Shown: positions 1 through 6,133 of the stretch, one piece after another
How positions within the stretch are numbered: the stretch's first letter is position 1
Layout: every line of letters begins with the position of its first letter
Source: Oscillospiraceae bacterium
Lineage (GTDB): Bacteria > Bacillota > Clostridia > Oscillospirales > Acutalibacteraceae
Assembly (NCBI GenBank): GCA_029004655.1
Contig: JAQVYP010000056.1
Location: 1 to 10,115 of the forward strand
Reading direction: 5' to 3'
DNA length: 10,115 bases
Position numbers and translations under genes: made by a program
The notes under the pieces: model-generated
What the model was told of the DNA's origin: nothing
The model's input: only the letters and a program-made list of their open reading frames with translations
Database searches by the model: none

Positions 1-37
1 GCAATTACATCATGGCATATTTATTGATTATTAGGCT

Positions 38-286
38 TTATTCAGATGGTCCGGCAGTTGAATTTTTCAAATATGTGTTCAAATCTCTTAATTTATCTTT
101 TGTTGTAGTATTCGAGGCTCTGACATTTTCTTCTCTGGTTTCCATAATCTCTTTACGCAGGATAGGTATATCAGCCGGCGCCTTAATTCCAACGCGAATT
201 CTGTCCGCACCAATGTCAAAAACAGTTATCTCTATATTATCTCCGACCAAAAATGATTCTCCGGCTTTTCTTGATATAATTAACAT
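38..286 (-). CDS. csrA: Carbon storage regulator CsrA, translational regulator
   Basis: This is a small homodimeric RNA-binding protein that recognises GGA motifs in mRNA leaders, usually blocking ribosome access. In B. subtilis its main target is flagellin mRNA, and FliW antagonises it. The 82-residue product begins MLIISRKAGESFLVGD and continues through the beta-strand core to KAPADIPILRKEI, so the N-terminal Arg (residue 6) and the Arg of the LRKEI segment expected for RNA contact are present. The CsrA core ends near residue 55. The remaining 27 or so residues form a polar tail that is longer than in classic 61-75 residue CsrA proteins. The ATG lies 3 bases beyond the fliW stop codon, so the two genes are almost certainly cotranscribed and translationally coupled. 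The 37 bases downstream to the window edge hold no recognisable gene; in related loci flagellin often comes next. Confidence 0.96.
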   Translation of the reverse strand: MLIISRKAGESFLVGDNIEITVFDIGADRIRVGIKAPADIPILRKEIMETREENVRASNTTTKDKLRDLNTYLKNSTAGPSE

Positions 287-289
287 ATC

Positions 290-730
290 TTATTTCGCCG
301 CCCTATCATTATTAAATATTCTGTACTTAATAGGGTAATTTAAAACATCCAAAACAAATTGTTTTGCTAAGTTGTTTTTTATATTAAGAACAATCGGAGA
401 CTTTAAATTCATAGTAATATCAGTGATTTTATCGGACATGGTAGTAATAGCAAGACATCTTAAATCATCCTTACTATCTGCTTTTAGCTCTGTTAGTATC
501 TCATCAGTGTAATTTACACTATAATCAGGCACAAAAGCCACCGGGTCACAAGCTACAAAACACGGATGTTCGTATCCGTATGCCTGTATAAAAAGAAATG
601 GAGAATCATCTTCAGTGAATAAAAGTTCATATTCGTGTATATCCTCAAACCCTAAAATTCCTGTCGTAAACGTGAGAATATTTGAACTTTCCTGAAAATT
701 GGTATCCCAATAAGGCAATTCCTTTTCCAT
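290..730 (-). CDS. fliW: Flagellar assembly factor FliW (CsrA antagonist)
   Basis: FliW is a cytoplasmic protein that binds either flagellin or CsrA. Export of flagellin frees FliW to sequester CsrA, which coordinates flagellin synthesis with filament assembly. The 146-residue product has the usual family length and hallmarks: FTTGILGFED near residues 21-30, the segment SPFLFIQAYGYEHPCF near 43-58, the DPVAFVPDY motif near 62-70, and NLKSPIVLNIKN near 108-119. The start is supported by a strong GGGGAGG ribosome binding site 5 bases before the ATG. The gene is the first of a fliW-csrA pair. It is separated from flgL by a 155-bp inverted-repeat element, whereas related loci usually run from flgL to fliW with little or no such interruption. 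I found no convincing sigma-28 or sigma-A promoter in the 89 bases between the element and the start codon, so its transcription is either read-through from flgL or from a weak promoter. Confidence 0.95.
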   Translation of the reverse strand: MEKELPYWDTNFQESSNILTFTTGILGFEDIHEYELLFTEDDSPFLFIQAYGYEHPCFVACDPVAFVPDYSVNYTDEILTELKADSKDDLRCLAITTMSDKITDITMNLKSPIVLNIKNNLAKQFVLDVLNYPIKYRIFNNDRAAK

Positions 731-819
731 ATTTACCTCCCCAACTATCTAAATAACAATTTTTTTGAATCCTGAAATTACTCAATTACATTTCAACTGT
801 GCGGCAGAAATACTGCTTA

Positions 820-974
820 TACTAATTCCAATTAAAAAGTGACCAAGATTTGCGAGGATTTTGTTTGTGAGACAAGGCGGAGGACGCAGGCGGGCTATCG
901 CCCGCCGAGAACGACAACGCAGTCTCGCAAACAAAAGACCACGAAGATTGGTTGATTTTTATTTGGAATTAGTA
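820..974 (+). mobile_element. MITE-like palindromic element, copy 1
   Basis: This 155-bp non-coding element begins TACTAATTCC and ends with the exact reverse complement GGAATTAGTA. Its two arms (about 76 and 75 bases) are imperfectly complementary along their full length. They meet at a perfect 7-bp G+C hairpin, GGCGGGC-TATC-GCCCGCC, at 889-906. A TTA triplet flanks each side (817-819 and 975-977), consistent with a 3-bp target duplication. A copy differing at only two bases lies at 5954-6108 in the opposite orientation. No open reading frame is present. Terminal inverted repeats, a short direct repeat and a near-identical second copy are the hallmarks of a miniature inverted-repeat transposable element mobilised in trans. 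Because both copies carry the same flanking TTA, the triplet could instead be the outer end of the element. The element sits 16 bases past the flgL stop codon and upstream of fliW. Confidence 0.85.
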
Positions 975-990
975 TTAAGTAAAAGCCCTG

Positions 991-1959
991 TTAATTCAAA
1001 AAATCAAGTAAAGACGTTTGAATAACTTTCGCACCCATTTTAAGCGCTGCTGAATATGTTGTCTGTGCTGTTGTATAATCAGTTATTGCCTGTGCCACAT
1101 TAACGTCCTCCAGTGAACTTTGCTTTGTTTTCAAATTTATTTTATCGGTATCCGCTCGATCACTTAAAAATTCTACAAACTTGCATCTTTCGCCGATGTC
1201 TGCAACCTGAACTAAAATATCATCGGATTTTTCAGTAAGCTTTTGTATTTGTAATTCAATTTTTGACAAATCATTCGTTTCTAATGCGGTTTGAATTTCA
1301 TCAAAAAGATTATAAATATTATTTGAAATACCATTTTCATCTACACCCGTACCAAGCACTAAGCTTCCCGGTGTACTTATTGAAAAAGCGGTATTGGCAT
1401 CTGCATTACCTGAAGCATCAACACTAAGACCAAGGCCAGTGTCAACATAAATCACATCTGATTTTACATCTGGGCTATTGATATCCACACCATTATAAAG
1501 CAACGCACCATCACTCCCTATTGTGAAGGGTGCTAATGTTGTATTTGTTCCGCCTAATATGTATTTACCCGCAAAACTCGTGTTGGCCAATTTTAGTACC
1601 TGATCCTTAAAGCTTGAAAATATAGTTGCAGTTGTATTTTTATCTTCAACTGACATTGTTCCCGTTGAACCCTGAATTAGATTCTCTTTTGCTTGTATTA
1701 AAAGTTCTTGCATTCCCATAATAACTGATTCGGTTTCATCGAGAGTGTCTGATGCATCATTAAGATTTCGTTGATACTGCTCAGTCCTAGCTAAACTTCT
1801 TCTGGTTTTAAATGCTTTAATGGCAGAGTTAGTATCCTCTGACGCTTTTGAATACTTACGACCGCTGGAAACTTGTTGGCTTTTATTAGTCATATCTGTC
1901 GCTGCCGAATAAAAATTATCGGAAAATTTATTAGCAATTAAGTTATCAGTAACACGCAT
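991..1959 (-). CDS. flgL: Flagellar hook-filament junction protein FlgL (HAP3)
   Basis: FlgL is a flagellin-related protein that forms the second junction ring between hook (via FlgK) and filament and is exported by the flagellar type III apparatus. The 322-residue product has a flagellin-like N-terminal domain over roughly residues 1-135, starting MRVTDNLIANKFSDNF and including SSGRKYSKASED near 31-42. A variable, non-helical middle follows. The C-terminal helical domain (about 240-322) includes the segment SLEDVNVAQAITDYTTAQTT and ends KVIQTSLLDFLN. The length is typical for the family. An AGGAGAG ribosome binding site overlaps the flgK stop codon and only 11 bases separate the genes, indicating coupled expression as the last gene of the flgM-flgN-flgK-flgL block. 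The 16 bases after its stop lead directly into element copy 1. Confidence 0.95.
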   Translation of the reverse strand: MRVTDNLIANKFSDNFYSAATDMTNKSQQVSSGRKYSKASEDTNSAIKAFKTRRSLARTEQYQRNLNDASDTLDETESVIMGMQELLIQAKENLIQGSTGTMSVEDKNTTATIFSSFKDQVLKLANTSFAGKYILGGTNTTLAPFTIGSDGALLYNGVDINSPDVKSDVIYVDTGLGLSVDASGNADANTAFSISTPGSLVLGTGVDENGISNNIYNLFDEIQTALETNDLSKIELQIQKLTEKSDDILVQVADIGERCKFVEFLSDRADTDKINLKTKQSSLEDVNVAQAITDYTTAQTTYSAALKMGAKVIQTSLLDFLN

Positions 1960-1970
1960 TTAAATCTCTC

Positions 1971-3434
1971 CTATTGGCCTACTACGCCCATATCATTTAT
2001 TAAAGTATCTAACATTTCATCCAAAACAGTCATAATCCTTGCCGCAGCATCATATGATTTTTGATATTTTATCATATTAACACTTTCTTCATCTGTAGAG
2101 ACACCCGAGATTGATTCACGCTGATTAGCTATTGATTTTAAATCAACTCCAGCTGAAACGGACATATCTTTTGCATACTCTACATTTGTAGCGGCATCCC
2201 CGATAACCGAGACTGAAAACTCCTCGAATGTTCCGGAAAAATATGGTGTTACACTCTGTTTCGCATCCATGCTTTGAAGCATTAAAAGCAGATTGCCATT
2301 TTCGCCTTCCGTCGTATCTGTTGTACCGGAAGGGTTCGTGGATCTTGTTATAAATTCAGCATTTGCCAACCAATCCTGCGATAGCTGTATGTTTGCGGCC
2401 GTAATTTTGCCGTCGCTATCCCCTATAAACAATTTATTGATTCCGGTTGAATCATTAATTTTATTAAAATTATCGCCAAAAGCCTTTGCCAAAGCATTAA
2501 TAGATTCTTGAAAATACGCAATACCATTGGTACTGTTTTCAGAGTCTGCTGCAAAAATGCCTTTTCCATTAATTCCGTCTAAATATCCGGATATTGCTCC
2601 CGATGTAACGCTTGCTGCCGAACCATCTTCGAGTGTAATTTCAACAGAGCCTCCCGAATAATCCAACACCAACTCATTTAAATGGTTGCTTTTCTGACTA
2701 TCTAATAAATATTCGTCACCCAATTTGATGGACACCTGTCCATCTGTTTGGGCTTCTATTGATACTCCCAACAAACCGGATAAATCATCGAGCAAAAGAT
2801 TTCTGGAATCTAAAAGTTCATTTGGCGTTGTGCCTCTGACTAAATCACTTTTTATTTCACTATTAAGCTGTGCAATCCGTTCTAATGAGCGATTCACTGT
2901 ATCTACATCAGAACTACAATCAAAAATCTGTTCTTCCTTTACATCTGAAAGTTGATTGGAATATTGATTGAAAATCTCAACTACCTTTTTAGCTGCAGCT
3001 CTGAATGTTGAGGCATACTCTACTGTTTCTGCGTTTGAGCTGAAATTTTGCAGCTCATTGTAAAAATCAGTAAGACTGGCACTAAGACCGTCAGTAGTAG
3101 TCTCATCTATAACAGTCTCAATATCGGTCATTATCGCGAGCGATGTACTCCATTTTCCGGATTCAGCATTGTTTTTTCTATAACGCGCATCCAAAAACTG
3201 ATCTCTCGTTTGCGAAATTCCGGTAACCTCAACACCCTGTCCTACTAATCCAGCATTCGTAACGGCATATTTCGAAGCAGTTGTATCAGGTGATATTGAG
3301 GTAACATCAGCTCTCTGCCTAGTATACCCTTTGGTGTTTACATTAGAAACATTCTGACTTGTAACATCCAAATTAATTTGGCTTGCCATTAATGCTTTTC
3401 TTATAGCTTCAAACCCACTGAACGTAGCTCTCAT
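1971..3434 (-). CDS. flgK: Flagellar hook-associated protein FlgK (HAP1)
   Basis: FlgK forms the first junction ring on the completed hook and is exported with the help of FlgN. I place the start at the ATG at 3434 (487 residues). A GGAGG ribosome binding site at 3440-3444 lies 5 bases before it, and family members begin close to MRATFSGFEAIRKAL. An in-frame ATG at 3455 would add seven residues, but its reading frame runs through that ribosome binding site. The N-terminus carries the rod/hook-family helix and motif SQNVSNVNTKGYTRQRADV (about residues 25-43). The C-terminus has the matching heptad helix around GVSTDEESVNMIKYQKSYDAA, which packs against it in the assembled ring. The variable middle domains are cysteine-poor, with one Cys near residue 175. 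The upstream hairpin at 3466-3495 may regulate its translation. Confidence 0.95.
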   Translation of the reverse strand: MRATFSGFEAIRKALMASQINLDVTSQNVSNVNTKGYTRQRADVTSISPDTTASKYAVTNAGLVGQGVEVTGISQTRDQFLDARYRKNNAESGKWSTSLAIMTDIETVIDETTTDGLSASLTDFYNELQNFSSNAETVEYASTFRAAAKKVVEIFNQYSNQLSDVKEEQIFDCSSDVDTVNRSLERIAQLNSEIKSDLVRGTTPNELLDSRNLLLDDLSGLLGVSIEAQTDGQVSIKLGDEYLLDSQKSNHLNELVLDYSGGSVEITLEDGSAASVTSGAISGYLDGINGKGIFAADSENSTNGIAYFQESINALAKAFGDNFNKINDSTGINKLFIGDSDGKITAANIQLSQDWLANAEFITRSTNPSGTTDTTEGENGNLLLMLQSMDAKQSVTPYFSGTFEEFSVSVIGDAATNVEYAKDMSVSAGVDLKSIANQRESISGVSTDEESVNMIKYQKSYDAAARIMTVLDEMLDTLINDMGVVGQ

Positions 3435-3465
3435 ATTTTCCTCCACTCTGAACATCTGTATAAAA

Positions 3466-3495
3466 GAGATTTCAATAATCCTTGAAATAAATCTC
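3466..3495 (-). promoter_or_regulatory. Hairpin with CAAGGAT near its loop in the flgK leader; candidate CsrA site or weak attenuator
   Basis: On the transcribed (minus) strand, TTTCAA at 3487-3482 pairs with TTGAAA at 3475-3470 around the loop GGATTA. The outer GAGA/TCTC bases extend this to ten pairs with a 4-base bulge on the 5' side. The string CAAGGAT spans the stem-loop junction and matches the core CARGGAU of the published CsrA high-affinity consensus. A second GGA lies in the flgK ribosome binding site 34 bases downstream, giving a two-site layout like that of CsrA-repressed leaders. A short TTTT run follows the stem, so a weak intrinsic terminator or mRNA processing site is an alternative. 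The stem is A+T-rich and not strongly stable. Function is inferred only. Confidence 0.4.
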
Positions 3496-3500
3496 CTATA

Positions 3501-3992
3501 TTATGCACGCTTAACTTTTTCTTTGTTTAACTCCGGATTTATATTTTTATATTCTCTTTCATCAAGTGCCGGAATAGTAATACTTTTTGATGAATTATCT
3601 AATATATTATTAACTACCAACAGTCTTTGCTTTAGCAGTCTTTGATTTAATGATGCAGCTTTTTTAATTTTACTTAAAACATCAACTGATTTATCAAGCA
3701 CATATTGATATTGCTCTTTAAGCACCTCTTCCACACAATTGGCAATAATATATCTAATTGTAAGATTGCCAAACCCCAACTGCTCTAAAATATTGTTTTT
3801 TTTGCCTTCAAAGCTTTCCATCTGCATAATAAATGATTGCTCGGCTTTGACAATATCATCAAGCTTATTGATATCACCAATTACCAGAGCATTTGTTTTT
3901 TCGGTCTGAATCTCAAGATACTTGCTGCAAGTGATAAACTGCGACTGCAAAATCTTGAGAAGCTGCAATGAATCTTTCAAAAATATCACCAC
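3501..3992 (-). CDS. flgN: FlgN-family flagellar export chaperone
   Basis: FlgN is a cytoplasmic, mostly helical chaperone that binds the C-terminal regions of FlgK and FlgL and delivers them to the export gate. The product is up to 163 residues, within the family range. It is rich in Gln, Lys, Leu and Glu with long predicted helices, including a central acidic/basic stretch around MESFEGKKNNILEQLG. Sequence conservation in this family is low, so assignment leans on position between flgM and flgK as well as helical character. The start is uncertain: GTG codons at 3992 and 3989 and a TTG at 3980 are all possible. The TTG has the better ribosome binding site, GGTGAT, whose complement is part of the 16S rRNA tail. 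The distance to flgM is 72 bases, with only short unconvincing hairpins in between. Confidence 0.85.
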   Translation of the reverse strand: MVIFLKDSLQLLKILQSQFITCSKYLEIQTEKTNALVIGDINKLDDIVKAEQSFIMQMESFEGKKNNILEQLGFGNLTIRYIIANCVEEVLKEQYQYVLDKSVDVLSKIKKAASLNQRLLKQRLLVVNNILDNSSKSITIPALDEREYKNINPELNKEKVKRA

Positions 3993-4064
3993 TCTAACTT
4001 TATGTCATTAGGACATTTATAGATATAACAACAATTTGCCTTGTGTAGTATCAGCAAATATATT

Positions 4065-4346
4065 TTAAAGAATGGATTTAATTATATCGTCTGTATTAAC
4101 ACTATACTCGTTCCGACTAATTCTGTCTTTAATAGCTTCAAGCTTTTCCGCACTGGTCTTCTGGTTTTGGGTTTTAAGTATATTATCTTTGATTTTTACT
4201 TCAATTTGATCAATGGAAGGCTTGCTTGCAACCTCGACTCTATCCGTCGAATATTTGCATGTTTCACTGCCAGACAGCTTTTTTGTTTCATTATCTTTCG
4301 ATATAGAGCTATAGGAATTAATATGATCAGCGTTATTAATTCTCAT
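4065..4346 (-). CDS. flgM: Anti-sigma-28 factor FlgM
   Basis: FlgM binds and inhibits the flagellar sigma factor FliA until the hook-basal body is complete. It is then exported, releasing FliA for late-gene transcription. The 93-residue product matches the family layout. The N-terminal half is polar and probably disordered (MRINNADHINSYSS onward). DRVEVASK lies near residues 35-42. The C-terminal sigma-binding region ends SAEKLEAIKDRISRNEYSVNTDDIIKSIL-like, with the conserved pattern E-K-L-E-A-I-K and the terminal I-I-x-x-x-L. A weak AAAGG ribosome binding site lies about 12 bases before the ATG. It is the first gene of the flgM-flgN-flgK-flgL block, directly behind the sigma-28 promoter match at 4410-4436, which builds a negative feedback loop with FliA encoded upstream. 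Confidence 0.93.
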   Translation of the reverse strand: MRINNADHINSYSSISKDNETKKLSGSETCKYSTDRVEVASKPSIDQIEVKIKDNILKTQNQKTSAEKLEAIKDRISRNEYSVNTDDIIKSIL

Positions 4347-4409
4347 ATAAATACCATACCTTTCTCATTTTATACTCGTTTGACTTCATTAATATCTTAT
4401 CATACATAT

Positions 4410-4436
4410 ATATCGGCATAAAATAAAGAAAATTTA
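4410..4436 (-). promoter_or_regulatory. Sigma-28 (FliA/SigD) promoter for flgM-flgN-flgK-flgL
   Basis: Read on the minus strand, TAAA (4436-4433) is followed by exactly 15 bases and then GCCGATAT (4417-4410). This is the flagellar sigma factor consensus of Gram-positive bacteria (TAAA-N15-GCCGATAT) without a mismatch. It lies in the 105-base gap between flgG and flgM, with the predicted transcription start about 55-60 bases before the flgM ATG. No other intergenic gap in the window has a comparable match. It predicts that the hook-associated gene block is a late, FliA-dependent transcript whose first product, FlgM, inhibits FliA. Confidence 0.9.
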
Positions 4437-4451
4437 AATGAAAATTAAAAA

Positions 4452-5147
4452 TTATCTTAAATTGTTTGTAATGTTAGCTAATTCGTCCGCGGTTTGGACA
4501 AGTTTTGCATTAAATTGATAGGCTCTTTGAATCTCAATCAGATTTGACATCTCGGTTGCTAAATCAACATTTGATGATTCAAGGCACCCGCTTTGTAATT
4601 GTCCGTTTATAGCAATTGCATCCCCTGATGTTGCCGTGATCTCATAGAGATTATCACCTTTATTTGTAAGCCCATAAGGATTGGCAAAGTTGAAAACTCC
4701 AATTTGATTTTTTAAATCCTCTGAATCTGATGATATCTTATTTCCACCGCTGCTTAAAACATAATCACCGCTAGAGGTGACAAGATAATTTCCTGTATCT
4801 TCACAAGAGACCCCAAAGCTTCCGTCCCTTGTATATTTTACTTTACCATCTTGCGTCAAAACTCCGAAAAATCCATCTGACGTTAATGCAAAATCAAGTG
4901 GATTACCGGTAAACTCCGTACCGCACTGAGTTTGAATTGTAGTGGTTCGTGATACTTTGGCTCCGTTTCCGACCATTGCGTTTTGTGCGGCTGTTCCGTC
5001 TATATTGCTGTATAATAAATCCGAAAAGCTTATATCCTGCTTTTTATATCCATTTGTGCTGACATTAGCCATATTGTTAGCTGCAGTATCAATCGCCATC
5101 TGCTGAGCGTTCAAACCTGAGCCTGCCGCATAAAAACCTCTAATCAT
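4452..5147 (-). CDS. flgG: Flagellar rod protein, FlgG-like (second of a tandem pair)
   Basis: This is an axial rod protein of the basal body, exported by the type III apparatus and polymerised in the periplasm or cell wall zone between MS-ring and hook. The 231-residue product starts MIRGFYAAGSGLNAQQ and carries the N-terminal rod signature NNMANVSTNGYKKQD (about residues 24-38). The central FlgE/F/G domain includes the characteristic NPLDFALTSDGFFGV. The C-terminal rod helix IEIQRAYQFNAKLVQTADE is very close to canonical FlgG. It is somewhat shorter than the roughly 260 residues of enterobacterial FlgG. A strong AAGGAGAG ribosome binding site overlaps the stop of the preceding rod gene and the gap is 13 bases, so the two are coupled. 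Its equivalents in B. subtilis are FlhO and FlhP. Which of the pair forms the distal rod cannot be settled from sequence alone. Confidence 0.88.
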   Translation of the reverse strand: MIRGFYAAGSGLNAQQMAIDTAANNMANVSTNGYKKQDISFSDLLYSNIDGTAAQNAMVGNGAKVSRTTTIQTQCGTEFTGNPLDFALTSDGFFGVLTQDGKVKYTRDGSFGVSCEDTGNYLVTSSGDYVLSSGGNKISSDSEDLKNQIGVFNFANPYGLTNKGDNLYEITATSGDAIAINGQLQSGCLESSNVDLATEMSNLIEIQRAYQFNAKLVQTADELANITNNLR

Positions 5148-5160
5148 TTCTTTTCTCTCC

Positions 5161-5901
5161 TTAATTCATTCTGCCGATATTCACAGCTTGTTCAAGAGTT
5201 TCATCAATCATCTTAACAGCTTGACTACATGACGTAAAAGCATTTTGACCGGCCATCATTCCCATCATTGTATCCATCATGCTGACATTTGATGATTCTA
5301 TGCAGCCCTGCCCTATACTGCCGGTAAATGCCTTTTGAGCGGATGTTCCCGTTTCTGTAAACATTCCATTTCCATATTTCACCATAGAACTTGTATCCGT
5401 AGGATTATAAATTGTAAGATTATCTATAAGCCTATCCCGGACATAAACACCACCCTCGGAGGAGACTGTGAAAAGCTGTCCATCTGAGTTAACAGCCCCA
5501 TTATTACCCATTAACTTCGCACCGTCTGCAGTTGTGACATATCCTTGATCATCAACCTTGAACTCACCGTTCCTTGTATAATAAGTTTTGTTATCGGTAC
5601 CCTGAACGGTGAAAAATCCGTCTCCGGAGATAGCAAGATCGAACGGATTATCCGTTTGTGTGATAGCGCCCTGCTCAAAATCTGTGTTTGTGCTCCTAAT
5701 CGTTTGCCCAAGGCTAATGTTGCCAATATGATCTGAAGTACTGCTGATTTTTGATATTAGTTGCTGCTCAAATGAAGAGAGCGTAACTTCATCTTTTTTA
5801 TATCCGCTAGTTGAAGAATTTGATATGTTTTCACCTGCAATATCAAGCTTTCTACTGCTGGTAATCATTCCCGACCCTGCCGTGTAAAAACCTCTTACCA
5901 T
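5161..5901 (-). CDS. flgF: Flagellar rod protein, FlgF/FlgG family (first of a tandem pair)
   Basis: This is an axial rod subunit paralogous to the next gene. The 246-residue product begins MVRGFYTAGSGMITSS, has the rod motif ENISNSSTSGYKKDEV (about residues 28-43), and carries NPFDLAISGDGFFTVQG in the central domain (about 83-99). Its C-terminal helix is unusual: SSNVSMMDTMMGMMAGQNAF has methionines where relatives usually have EMxxMIxxQR-type residues. It is followed by the SCSQAVKMID segment seen in clostridial rod proteins. An AAAGGA ribosome binding site lies 11 bases before the ATG. Only 52 bases separate the start from element copy 2, and no consensus promoter is visible there. Transcription therefore either reads through the element from fliA or starts at an unrecognised promoter in or near it. 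The family assignment is firm; the symbol is less certain. Confidence 0.85.
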   Translation of the reverse strand: MVRGFYTAGSGMITSSRKLDIAGENISNSSTSGYKKDEVTLSSFEQQLISKISSTSDHIGNISLGQTIRSTNTDFEQGAITQTDNPFDLAISGDGFFTVQGTDNKTYYTRNGEFKVDDQGYVTTADGAKLMGNNGAVNSDGQLFTVSSEGGVYVRDRLIDNLTIYNPTDTSSMVKYGNGMFTETGTSAQKAFTGSIGQGCIESSNVSMMDTMMGMMAGQNAFTSCSQAVKMIDETLEQAVNIGRMN

Positions 5902-5953
5902 TATTTGTTCAATCCTTTCAAAATCACGAATATATACTGATCGTTTCGCCTAA

Positions 5954-6108
5954 TACTAATTCCAAATAAAAATCAACCAATCTTCGCGGTCTTTTGTTTG
6001 CGAGACTGCGTTGTCGTTCTCGGCGGGCGATAGCCCGCCTTCGTCCTCCGCCTTGTCTCACAAACAAAATCCTCGCAAATCTTGGTCACTTTTTAATTGG
6101 AATTAGTA
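5954..6108 (-). mobile_element. MITE-like palindromic element, copy 2 (inverted relative to copy 1)
   Basis: This is a second 155-bp copy of the element at 820-974, on the opposite strand. After reverse complementing, the two differ at only two positions: a C-to-A change beside the central hairpin and an A-to-G change in the right arm. Terminal repeats TACTAATTCC/GGAATTAGTA and the central GGCGGGC hairpin are intact. TAA triplets flank it at 5951-5953 and 6109-6111, which is TTA when read in element orientation, the same as at copy 1. It sits between the fliA stop (6134) and the flgF start (5901). The low divergence suggests recent transposition or gene conversion. The 3-bp T-W-A-type target is compatible with mobilisation by an IS5/IS1031-like transposase, but none is encoded here. 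Confidence 0.85.
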
Positions 6109-6133
6109 TAAACTGCATGCAGTATGGCATAGC

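Noticed and set aside
12..338. Plus-strand open reading frame of 108 codons over csrA and fliW
   Set aside because: It is antisense to two clearly recognisable genes and its product resembles no family known to me.
731..819. Possible sigma-A promoter for fliW (TTGAAA followed 17 bases later by AGGATT on the minus strand)
   Set aside because: The -10 hexamer is a poor match, so the site is not distinguishable from background in A+T-rich DNA.
889..906. G+C hairpin GGCGGGC-TATC-GCCCGCC as an intrinsic terminator between flgL and fliW
   Set aside because: No T-run follows on either strand and the hairpin is the centre of the larger palindromic element, which is present identically at 6020-6039.
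5171..5180. GCCGATAT on the plus strand at the end of flgF, resembling an antisense sigma-28 -10
   Set aside because: No TAAA at the proper distance and it is explained by the codons for the last residues of FlgF.
6112..6123. Perfect 12-bp palindrome ACTGCATGCAGT between fliA and element copy 2
   Set aside because: It has no loop and no T-run, and a 12-bp palindrome can arise by chance. It might be a remnant or a dimeric protein site, but nothing else supports this.
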